From Nanobdellota archaeon (GTDB lineage Archaea > Nanobdellota > Nanobdellia > SCGC-AAA011-G17 > ARS1403): a DNA stretch of 10,351 nt. The stretch covers positions 1 through 10,351 of the forward strand of contig JAHJRB010000067.1 of the NCBI GenBank assembly GCA_018831025.1, written 5' to 3'. Shown here piece after piece: positions 1 through 6,642 of this stretch. Position 1 is the first letter of the stretch; every line of letters begins with the position of its first letter. Under the pieces are notes generated by a model. The model made no database searches, was not told where the DNA came from, and saw only the letters and a list, made by a program, of their open reading frames with translations. A program made the position numbers and the translations under genes.

Positions 1-1
1 T

Positions 2-3000
2 GATATTGCAGAAACAAAAGGAAATAGCGGAGATGCTACTTGTAGTGCTGCTGAGCAAGGTCCTTGTCAATGGATAGAAAGGAAATTTGGAAGTTCTGGT
101 GGTTGGAAAACATACGGTGTTGGTTGTTCATATAATACGTTGCCACAATATCAAGCGTATGATTATAAGGCAATGTGTAATGAGCTTGTTATTGAATCTG
201 TAGATGACCAAGAAGAGGATGTAAATGTGGTGGAAGACCCTGCAAAAATTGAAGGAGATGTTGATGGAGATGGTGATGTGGATTTTGATGATTTTTTCTT
301 ATTAGCTGATCAGTTTGGTGGGAGTGGAAGCGCCGATTTTGATAATAGTGGGACTGTTGATGAGGATGATTTTCTTGAATTAGCTGGTAATTTTGGAGCT
401 GTGACAGAAGAACCTATTGCTCTTCTTGAATGTAATTATTATTATTGGTTTGATGATTCTCAAACTACTTGTGAATATAAACAATTTTGTGGTCAGTATA
501 TGTATAATGGCTTACAAACATTTGAAACCAGATCAGAATGTACAACAGCAGCAAATACACCAACTATTTCACCAGTACAACCAACTACAACTTGTAATAA
601 CTATTACTGGATAGATAACAACAATAAAAATTGTGAGTATAAAGAATTCTGTGGTCAGTATGTGTATCAAAGTCTAAGAACTTTCGAAACAGAACAAGAA
701 TGTAAGGATGGACTACCGACACTATGTTATGCGGTTTATGAACCAGTATGTGGCTCAGATGGAAAAACTTATTCAAATAATTGCTATGCTAAAGTGGCGG
801 GAATTACTGTAGCTTATAATGGAATTTGTGTCAGAACGAGCGGACTTGTAGTTTCAGCCCCTGTTGCATCTGTTGGGATTACTATACCGGTTATTTTAGA
901 TTTAGATTGTGGAGTGACATGCGTTCAGAAGAGAGGGAATGAAATGGGGACTTGCTCTTCAAATCTTTATGAAGATTTATTGAAAGATCATATAAAAATA
1001 AGAAATTGGATAATTTTTAAGAATGAAAATTGTCCACAAGGTACTAATTGTTATTGTTATAATCCTTCTGAGCAGGAGATTATTCCTGTTGTTATGAGAG
1101 ATATTGAAATTAATGGAGAGTGTTCATCAGATGAGAGTTGCGAAAGTGGATTCTGCAAGTATGATTCTTCTCGTGGTGCTGAAATATGTGTTGAGGGATG
1201 TTCCCATCTTGGTATCGGTATCGCTCAATGTTCCGGTGAATGTATGTGGTTAGGTTCTGCCAGTGCTCCTGGGGGAGTTTGTATAAACAGAAACGGCAGG
1301 CAAAAACTTTTAGATTTGATGCCTAGATATTTGAATGGACACGTTAGTGATAGGGCTGAAGCGTTAAGAGATGCTGTACAAATCATAGAAGATTATCATA
1401 TTAATTATGGAGAATACCTTGAAGGAATGAGAACTATTGTTAGTAATTTAGGTTTGCAAAATCAAATTACCATTCCTACATTTAATTTGATTAAAATTTC
1501 TGGAAATGCTGTAAATGTTAATACAAGATTAGAAAAGTGTCCTGATTTTGATTCTAATGGGAAAGTTGATTTTGATGACTTCTTTATGTTTGTTGATGTA
1601 TTTGGACAGAATGTGGACTCTTTAAATAATAAATTTGATTTAAATATGGATATTTATAATACTATTGGCTTTGGTGATTTTTTTAGATTTGCTGATAATT
1701 TTGGAGAAGATGTGAGTTGTTACTCTTCTAATCAAGAATATACAATATCTAAAAGAGAAGGGACTTGCGATGCTAATGGAATTTGTAGTTATAAGTTTAA
1801 TGTTAAAGCTAGATATCCTGGAGATGGAGATAAGTTAAATGTTTTAATGGGAGAAAATTCAAAAGAGATTACTATTAATTTTGCTGAAAGTAATGGTCAA
1901 GCTGGAGGAGCTGGATGGACTTCTTATGCTATTAAAGAACTTACTAGCTCTACTATAAAGGATGTAACTGGATTGGCTGTAAATAATAATGCTCAACAAA
2001 GAAGCAGATTTGACTGCGGATTGAGAGTTAATCCAGAGCTTTGTTGCCCTGTTGGTTATATTTCAAGTAGTGATAATTCAAGATGCGTTGTTATACCAAT
2101 AATGCCTACTGAAAAACTGGTTGTGACTACTAGTGTAGTTTCTGCAGACTTTAATAATGATGGGGCTGTAAATTTTGTTGATTTCTTTATGTTTTCAGAT
2201 AATTTTGGGGAAGATGTAGAATATTATTCAATCTATGATTTAGATGGAGATAAAGATGTTGATTTTGATGACTTCTTTTTATTTGCAGATAATTTTGGAT
2301 TAGTTCTAGATGTAGGTGTTTCTGATGATACTTGCCCGTTGGGAACAACAAAATGTGCGGATGGAATTTGTAAAGTAAATTGTGTAGTTCCTATTACTGA
2401 AAATAGAGTAATTTCTTGTGAATATAAATATTGGTTTGATGATTCCCAAACTATTTGTGGATATAAACAATTTTGTGGACAATATATGTATCAAGATTTA
2501 AGAACATTTAATACTTTAGATGAATGTGAGGCTGTAATAGATTCTTGTGTAGAAGAAGGAGATTTTATCCCTGCTGAAATGTCAAATACTCTTCAATGTT
2601 GTGAAGGTCTTATAGCTATTGATAATATATTTTTAGATACTTCTGTTCATGATAATCCTTCTTATATTAGTGGTAATTGTATATCTGCTAATGGTGAAAA
2701 GATTTGTGTTGATGAAACTATTGTTGGAAATCATAATTGTGATGATTATGAATTTGAGAATCATTGTACTGTTCCAGAAGATTGTCGTGGGTGTTATTTA
2801 GAAGGAACAAATCCTAGTTGGCATTATCAAGAAAAATGTTGTCCTGGCTTAACAAGGGTTAAAGATTTTTCTTCAATTTATGAAGAGGGTATATGTATTG
2901 AGGGATCTTCTTTTGGATATCATTGTTTGAAATGTGGGGATGATATATGTGATGAATATGAAGATCCTTGTGTATGTCCTGAGGATTGTTCTTGGAATAT

Positions 3001-3169
3001 TAATTGTGTAAGTGAAGGAGGAAGTCTAGGATCTAAAGTTGGAACATCATGGATTGCTGTCTTCAATGCGATTACAGTAACTTCTAATGAAAGAGAATGT
3101 TGTGAAGGTCTTGTTCCAACCGTGCCTATGATTAGTACTTTTGGTGAAAGAATATGTACTCGACTTTAA
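2..3169 (+). CDS. Large secreted Cys-rich protein with dockerin-like EF-hands, Kazal and Kunitz-like modules (5' partial)
   Basis: The reading frame is open from the left edge, so the N-terminus and any signal peptide lie outside; about 1,055 residues are visible. Order seen: a Cys-containing segment, a dockerin-like EF-hand pair, two copies of a four-Cys module, a Kazal-type domain, a Cys-rich and helical stretch, a second dockerin-like pair, a beta-like region, a third pair, a third four-Cys module, then a Cys-rich tail with three CC-x-G-L segments (CCEGL, CCPGL, CCEGL) and a CGDDICDEYEDPCVCPEDC motif. Dockerin-like loops bind calcium and Kazal domains inhibit serine proteases in known families. 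The many paired cysteines imply an extracellular, disulfide-bonded surface or secreted protein. The specific role (adhesion, host contact, protease defence) is not readable. The presenilin-type protease gene follows on the same strand after about 100 bp. Alternatives are an adhesin or a matrix-anchored inhibitor. Confidence is high that it is a real gene and moderate on function. Confidence 0.88.
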   Translation, partial: DIAETKGNSGDATCSAAEQGPCQWIERKFGSSGGWKTYGVGCSYNTLPQYQAYDYKAMCNELVIESVDDQEEDVNVVEDPAKIEGDVDGDGDVDFDDFFLLADQFGGSGSADFDNSGTVDEDDFLELAGNFGAVTEEPIALLECNYYYWFDDSQTTCEYKQFCGQYMYNGLQTFETRSECTTAANTPTISPVQPTTTCNNYYWIDNNNKNCEYKEFCGQYVYQSLRTFETEQECKDGLPTLCYAVYEPVCGSDGKTYSNNCYAKVAGITVAYNGICVRTSGLVVSAPVASVGITIPVILDLDCGVTCVQKRGNEMGTCSSNLYEDLLKDHIKIRNWIIFKNENCPQGTNCYCYNPSEQEIIPVVMRDIEINGECSSDESCESGFCKYDSSRGAEICVEGCSHLGIGIAQCSGECMWLGSASAPGGVCINRNGRQKLLDLMPRYLNGHVSDRAEALRDAVQIIEDYHINYGEYLEGMRTIVSNLGLQNQITIPTFNLIKISGNAVNVNTRLEKCPDFDSNGKVDFDDFFMFVDVFGQNVDSLNNKFDLNMDIYNTIGFGDFFRFADNFGEDVSCYSSNQEYTISKREGTCDANGICSYKFNVKARYPGDGDKLNVLMGENSKEITINFAESNGQAGGAGWTSYAIKELTSSTIKDVTGLAVNNNAQQRSRFDCGLRVNPELCCPVGYISSSDNSRCVVIPIMPTEKLVVTTSVVSADFNNDGAVNFVDFFMFSDNFGEDVEYYSIYDLDGDKDVDFDDFFLFADNFGLVLDVGVSDDTCPLGTTKCADGICKVNCVVPITENRVISCEYKYWFDDSQTICGYKQFCGQYMYQDLRTFNTLDECEAVIDSCVEEGDFIPAEMSNTLQCCEGLIAIDNIFLDTSVHDNPSYISGNCISANGEKICVDETIVGNHNCDDYEFENHCTVPEDCRGCYLEGTNPSWHYQEKCCPGLTRVKDFSSIYEEGICIEGSSFGYHCLKCGDDICDEYEDPCVCPEDCSWNINCVSEGGSLGSKVGTSWIAVFNAITVTSNERECCEGLVPTVPMISTFGERICTRL
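254..397 (+). repeat. Dockerin-like EF-hand pair 1
   Basis: Two calcium-loop segments (DVDGDGDVDFDDFF and DFDNSGTVDEDDF), each followed by a short helix ending in FG. The acidic D-x-D-x-D/N-G spacing matches type I dockerin loops. It is the first of three such pairs in the protein. Confidence 0.8.
431..541 (+). repeat. Four-Cys module, copy 1 (Kunitz-like)
   Basis: A 37-residue module bounded by cysteines, with aromatic YYYWF, then CEYKQFCGQYMY and a TFETRSEC end. The aromatic start and F-x-T-x-x-E-C end recall Kunitz/BPTI domains. The Cys spacing (12, 5, 16) differs from Kunitz (15, 7, 12 for the comparable cysteines), so the family assignment is uncertain. Two more copies occur in the same protein. 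Confidence 0.6.
593..703 (+). repeat. Four-Cys module, copy 2 (Kunitz-like)
   Basis: Same length and Cys spacing as copy 1 (NNYYWIDNN, CEYKEFCGQYVY, TFETEQEC). Separated from copy 1 by a Thr/Pro-rich linker of 17 residues. Confidence 0.6.
725..829 (+). other. Kazal-type domain region
   Basis: The stretch reads C-Y-A-V-Y-EPVCGSDGKTYSNNC, then about 14 residues and a closing Gly-x-Cys. PVCGSDGKTYSN-x-C is the diagnostic core of Kazal serine-protease inhibitors. The N-terminal cysteine pair is reduced compared with the six-Cys canonical form, as in other short Kazal/follistatin-like domains. Inhibitory activity is inferred from the family only. Confidence 0.85.
1538..1711 (+). repeat. Dockerin-like EF-hand pair 2
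   Basis: First loop DFDSNGKVDFDDFF, second DLNMDIYNTIGFGDFF, each ending in FG. The second loop has lost the classical Gly and acidic spacing, so it may bind calcium weakly or not at all. Confidence 0.72.
2144..2299 (+). repeat. Dockerin-like EF-hand pair 3
   Basis: Loops DFNNDGAVNFVDFF and DLDGDKDVDFDDFF, each followed by a Phe-rich helix ending DNFG. This is the best-preserved pair with pair 1. The near-identical FFxFxDNFG helices indicate internal duplication. Confidence 0.8.
2417..2527 (+). repeat. Four-Cys module, copy 3 (Kunitz-like)
   Basis: Same 37-residue architecture as copies 1 and 2 (KYWFDDSQ, CGYKQFCGQYMY, TFNTLDEC), but placed about 1.7 kb downstream after the third dockerin-like pair. 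This shows modular reshuffling within one gene. Confidence 0.6.
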
Positions 3170-3229
3170 GATTAGACATTAAAAATTATACATGTCCTAA
3201 TGGTTGTAGACTTGGAGCATGCATTTAAA
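3170..3229 (+). pseudogene. In-frame C-terminal remnant after tandem stops
   Basis: Directly after the TAA stop of the large Cys-rich gene, and in the same reading frame, come Asp, a TAG stop, and then TLKNYTCPNGCRLGACI followed by TAA. The CPNGC-x-x-GAC tail resembles Cys-rich C-terminal ends of archaeal secreted proteins (recalled, not searched). It has no start codon of its own. It is best read as a former C-terminus cut off by point mutation to stop codons, or as a tail reached by readthrough. No BHB intron could be drawn across the stops. Confidence 0.5.
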
Positions 3230-3268
3230 ACCATAACCTTTATCTATTCTTAATAATTTTTAATAAAA

Positions 3269-4123
3269 ATGAAGCATAATTTTAAAGTAACTTTAATTTT
3301 AGTTACTTTGTTTTTATTAGCACAGTTAACCGGTCTTATTGTTATTTCTAATTATATAACTACGCAAGATGTTGTTAAGGAAGTTGAAGTTGATGGAATT
3401 AAACAAGAGATTATTGTTCAGGTACAAAATTGGAATGAACTTCCTTATGGCATTGAAAGACCGGAAGTAGAAGAAAGTAGAAGTTATGTAGGAATTGCAA
3501 TTAGTATTTTGATTGCTACTTCTTTAGCTCTTTTATTAATAAAATTTGAGGCTAAGTTGCTTTGGAAAATTTGGTTTTTTTTAAGTGTGTTGTTTACTCT
3601 TTCTATTGCTTTTAATGCTTTTATTTTACAAAATTTAGCTATAGTATTCGCGCTTTTTTTAACTATATGGAAAGTGTTTAAGAATAATGTTTATGTACAT
3701 AATTTTACAGAGCTATTTATATATGGTGGCTTAGCTGTAATATTTGTTCCGATATTAAATATTGTTTCTATTTTTGTTTTATTGTTTTTAATTTCTCTTT
3801 ATGATATGTACGCTGTTTGGAAAAGTAAACACATGATTAAGATGGCGAAGTTTCAAGCTAAGATGAAATTGTTTGCGGGGCTATTAATTCCTTATGGGAA
3901 GAAAAAAACAGCTATTTTGGGTGGAGGAGATTTGGGATTTCCATTAATATTTACAGGAGTTGTTTTTAAGAATTCAGGATGGGAAGCTTTAATTATTGTA
4001 TTAACAACTACAATAGCATTATGGTTGCTGTTAATTAAAAGTAAGAAAAATAGATATTATCCGGCTATGCCTTTTATTTCAATTGGTTGTTTAGTAGGAT
4101 ATTTATTAACACTTTTAATTTAA
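3269..4123 (+). CDS. Presenilin / signal-peptide-peptidase-type membrane aspartyl protease (family A22)
   Basis: 284 residues with about nine hydrophobic helices, typical of archaeal presenilin homologues, which cut transmembrane helices inside the membrane. The two catalytic signatures are present: Tyr178-Asp179 in LISLYDMYAV and GGGD (Gly218 to Asp221) in ILGGGDLGFPL. The third signature, usually PAL, appears as PAMP at 265-268. An extracytoplasmic loop of about 45 residues follows the first helix. The ATG is preceded by AT-rich sequence with no Shine-Dalgarno, and a weak TATA-like TTTATCTA at 3239-3246 is 26 nt upstream, consistent with a leaderless start. It follows the secreted Cys-rich gene, so clearing of membrane remnants of exported proteins is possible but inferred. 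The family call is strong and the substrate unknown. Confidence 0.9.
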   Translation: MKHNFKVTLILVTLFLLAQLTGLIVISNYITTQDVVKEVEVDGIKQEIIVQVQNWNELPYGIERPEVEESRSYVGIAISILIATSLALLLIKFEAKLLWKIWFFLSVLFTLSIAFNAFILQNLAIVFALFLTIWKVFKNNVYVHNFTELFIYGGLAVIFVPILNIVSIFVLLFLISLYDMYAVWKSKHMIKMAKFQAKMKLFAGLLIPYGKKKTAILGGGDLGFPLIFTGVVFKNSGWEALIIVLTTTIALWLLLIKSKKNRYYPAMPFISIGCLVGYLLTLLI

Positions 4124-4146
4124 AATAAATTTGAATAAAAAATTAC

Positions 4147-4257
4147 TTAGTTTGCTTTTTTGAATTCTTGTGATTTACAAACACATCTTAAACCTGTTGG
4201 TATGCTTAAAGTTCTGTTTGTGTATATTGCTCCGCAATTAAGACATTTGAAGTTCAT
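4147..4257 (-). CDS. 36-residue zinc-ribbon-like protein
   Basis: A short ORF starting MNFKCLNCGAIYT, with C5-x-x-C8 and, after 16 residues, G-L-R-C25-x-C27. The C-x-x-C-G then G-x-R-C pattern resembles small archaeal zinc ribbons such as RNA polymerase subunit Rpo12 (RpoP), but the second knuckle is C-x-C instead of C-x-x-C, so that identity is only a suggestion. Support for a real gene comes from the cysteine pattern and from a TATA box (4283-4290) with purine-rich GGAAGA upstream, about 29 nt before the ATG, fitting a leaderless mRNA. It is divergent from the EF-2 gene and convergent with the presenilin-type gene, whose end lies 24 bp away. Confidence 0.62.
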   Translation of the reverse strand: MNFKCLNCGAIYTNRTLSIPTGLRCVCKSQEFKKAN

Positions 4258-4282
4258 TGTATGCTATATATTAGAAACTCTA

Positions 4283-4290
4283 TTTATAAA
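4283..4290. promoter_or_regulatory. Palindromic TATA box between zinc-ribbon gene and EF-2
   Basis: TTTATAAA is self-complementary. On the minus strand the purine-rich GGAAGA (BRE-like) lies upstream and the ATG at 4257 is about 29 nt away. On the plus strand it could start a transcript near 4313 that reads into EF-2. The minus direction looks better supported. Confidence 0.6.
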
Positions 4291-4329
4291 TCTTCCTATT
4301 TGTTATTATTTGAACGTAGTTACATAATC

Positions 4330-4337
4330 TTTAAAAA
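4330..4337 (+). promoter_or_regulatory. Probable TATA box of EF-2
   Basis: TTTAAAAA is centred 27-28 nt before ATG 4361, the same spacing as the other leaderless genes here. It is the same box sequence that precedes the RNase P RNA. It favours ATG 4361 over ATG 4340, which would sit inside the promoter. Confidence 0.55.
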
Positions 4338-4360
4338 GCATGTCAAACTCCAATTCTCTA

Positions 4361-6559
4361 ATGGCTGAAGATAAAACAACTGCAAAGGTTTTAGATTTGA
4401 TGAAGAAACCTGATAATATTAGAAATATTGGAGTATGCGCACATATTGATCATGGTAAATTTTAGGAGGAATTCTCTTAAAAACCAAGAACGACATTCTC
4501 CGACAATCTACTAGCTGGAGCTGGTATGATTTCAGAGGCATTAGCTGGAAAACAACTAGTGCTGGATTTCCATGAAGATGAGCAAGCTAGAGGAATCACT
4601 ATTGATAGTGCTAATGTTAATATGGTTCATACATTAGAGGGAGAAGATTATCTTATTAATTTAATTGATACGCCGGGGCATGTTGATTTTGGAGGGGATG
4701 TAACAAGAGCTATGAGGGCTGTTGACGGAGCCTTAGTTGTTGTTTGTGCTGTAGAGGGAATGATGCCTCAGACTGAAACAGTATTAAAGCAAGCTTTAAA
4801 GGAAAGAGTTAAGCCTGTTCTTTTTATAAATAAAGTTGATAGATTAATCAAAGAGCTTAAATTAAAACCAGGGGCTATGCAGGAAAGATTATTGGGGATA
4901 ATAAATGAGGTTAATAGATTTGTAAAAGGTATTGCTCCTGAAGAATTTAAAGAGAAATGGGTTTGTAATGTTCAAGATGGCAGTGTCGCTTTTGGAAGTG
5001 CATTCCATAATTGGGCTTTAAGTTTTCCATATATGCAAAAAAATAATATTTCATTTAAAGATGTTATAGAAGCTTATGAGAAAGAAAATGTTAAAGGTTT
5101 AGCTAAGAAAGCTCCTTTACATAAAGTTGTGCTGAATATGGTTATTAGACACCATCCGAGTCCTATTCAGGCTCAGAAGTATAGAATACCTAAGATCTGG
5201 CATGGGGAGATAGAGAGTGAACTTGGTAAGAGTTTAATTAATTGTGATGCAAATGGTCCTGTTGCTTTTGTTGTTACTAAAATTGTTGTAGATAAACATG
5301 CTGGAGAAGTTGCTGCGGGTAGATTATTTTCAGGAACTGTGAGACAAGGACAGGATGTTTATATGAATGGCGGTAAGAGACATGTAAGATTGCAGCAGAT
5401 TAATTTGTATAGAGGAGCTATAAGAATTCAGGTGGATAATGTTCCAGCGGGAAATATTGCCGGATTAGTTGGACTTAAAGATGCTTTTGCCGGGGAGACA
5501 ATTAGTCAAGAACCAATAGAACCTTTTGAGGCTATAAAACATATTTTTGAACCTGTTGTTACAAAAGCTATAGAAGCTAAAAAACCTAGTGACTTGCCTA
5601 AACTAGTTGAAGTGCTTAAACAAGTCAATAAAGAAGATCCTACTATTGAAATTGAAATTAATGAAGAAACTGGAGAGCATTTATTACATGGTATGGGAGA
5701 ACTACATCTTGAAGTTATTGAAAACAGAATTAGAACTGAAAAAGGAGTAGATGTAACTAGTAGCCCACCGCTTGTCGTTTACAGGGAGACTGTAACTTTT
5801 AAAGGTCCAGAAGTTGAGGGAAAGAGTCCAAATAAACACAATAAGTTCTATTTTAGTGTAGAACCTCTTGGTGATAAAATCTATAATGCTATTAAAGCCG
5901 GAGAAATACCTGAAATGAGGTTTAAGAAAAAAGATCCGGTACTTTGGAGTAAATTTACTGAACTTGGAATGGATGCTAAAGAAGCTAGAAATGTTGTTCA
6001 GATATTTAAAGGGAATATGTTACTTGATAATACAAGAGGTATAGTTCACATTGGGGAGATAATAGATCTGGTTTCTGATGGTTTTGAACAGGTTATGGTT
6101 GCTGGTCCTCTTGCTAGAGAGCCAGGAAATAAAATATTAGTAAGATTGCTAGATTGTAAACTGCATGAAGATGCGATTCATAGAGGTCCTGCTCAAGTGT
6201 TACCTGCTGTAAGAGATGCTTTAAGAGAAGCTATGTTAAGAGCAGGTGCTGTAATTTTTGAGCCTTTACAGACAATACAAATAGAAGCTCCTGAGGAATA
6301 TATGGGAGAAGTTTCTAAATTAATACAAAATAAAAGAGGACAATTGCTTGATATGGAGCAAGAAGGAGGGAGGATAACTGTAAAAGCTAAATTGCCTGTG
6401 GCTGAGATGTTTGGACTTACTTCTGATTTGAGAAGTGCAACTGGCGGAAGGGGAAGCCACTTCTTAGTTGATCAAGGATTTGAAAGATTACCTAGAGAAT
6501 TACAAGAAAAAGTTATTAAACAGATTAAAGAGAGAAAAGGGATGAGTACGGAGAGTTAA
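4361..6559 (+). CDS. fusA: Translation elongation factor aEF-2, split by a 30-nt intron (exons 4361-4458 and 4489-6559)
   Basis: EF-2 is the GTPase that drives ribosomal translocation. Exon 1 encodes MAEDKTTAKVLDLMKK up to HIDHG and two bases of the lysine codon; exon 2 begins with the third base and continues T-T-F-S-D-N-L-L-A-G-A-G. The spliced product is 722 residues, normal for archaeal EF-2. Motifs in spliced numbering: P-loop A27 to T35 with K33 split by the intron, DTPGH 93-97, NKVD 147-150, and the diphthamide histidine H597 in the LHEDAIHRG segment. Unspliced mRNA stops at TAG 4463-4465, and an ORF from ATG 4526 lacks the P-loop, so it could not bind GTP normally. Start: 4361 fits a leaderless mRNA; ATG 4340, seven codons earlier, is possible. 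No Shine-Dalgarno precedes either. EF-1A follows with its own promoter. Confidence 0.93.
4459..4488 (+). other. BHB intron in EF-2 pre-mRNA (30 nt)
   Basis: The sequence folds as: central 4-bp helix UGGU 4453-4456 with ACCA 4483-4486; left bulge AAA 4457-4459; right bulge AGA 4487-4489; inner helix UUUUAGGAG 4460-4468 with CUCUUAAAA 4474-4482 (9 bp, one G-U); loop GAAUU. Archaeal splicing endonuclease is known to cut between the second and third bulge bases; doing so joins GGU-AA to A-ACG and gives Gly-Lys-Thr exactly. The intron is a multiple of three but holds in-frame TAG and TAA, so removal is required. The outer helix is essentially absent, a relaxed BHB form. Confirmation by cDNA is lacking. 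Confidence 0.88.
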
Positions 6560-6582
6560 TTGTAACCCCACGTTAGTAATAA

Positions 6583-6598
6583 CCGAAAGATTTATAAA
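6583..6598 (+). promoter_or_regulatory. EF-1A promoter (BRE plus TATA)
   Basis: CGAAAGA (BRE-like) is directly followed by TTTATAAA at 6591-6598. A start about 26 nt downstream falls near 6621, just before the Shine-Dalgarno. It is the best promoter match in the window, as expected for an abundant factor. Confidence 0.75.
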
Positions 6599-6623
6599 TC
6601 CTTAAACTTCTAAAATTTTAATT

Positions 6624-6630
6624 AAGGAGG
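6624..6630 (+). promoter_or_regulatory. Shine-Dalgarno of EF-1A
   Basis: AAGGAGG ends 12 nt before ATG 6643, near the predicted mRNA 5' end. EF-1A is the only gene in the window with a clear ribosome-binding site and a leader of about 20 nt; most others look leaderless. This fixes the EF-1A start. Confidence 0.75.
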
Positions 6631-6642
6631 ATTGGAGCTAAA

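Noticed and set aside
3158..3200. A BHB intron removing TAA-GAT-TAG at the end of the Cys-rich gene
   Set aside because: UUUAA/UUAAA and AUGUA/UACAU can pair, but no 4-bp central helix with two 3-nt bulges lies between them.
4464..4485. AGGAGG inside the EF-2 insertion as a Shine-Dalgarno for restarting translation
   Set aside because: No ATG, GTG or TTG lies at a usable distance; the next in-frame ATG is 56 nt away and would give EF-2 without a P-loop. The motif is paired in the intron stem.
4459..4488. The EF-2 insertion as an assembly error or transposon scar
   Set aside because: It has no target duplication, and chance is unlikely to give two 3-nt bulges, a 4-bp helix, a 9-bp stem and exact codon restoration. 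Read data would still be useful.
4526..6559. EF-2 starting at ATG 4526 as a complete gene
   Set aside because: The product lacks the P-loop and about 45 conserved N-terminal residues, which are present upstream in two pieces that the intron joins in phase.
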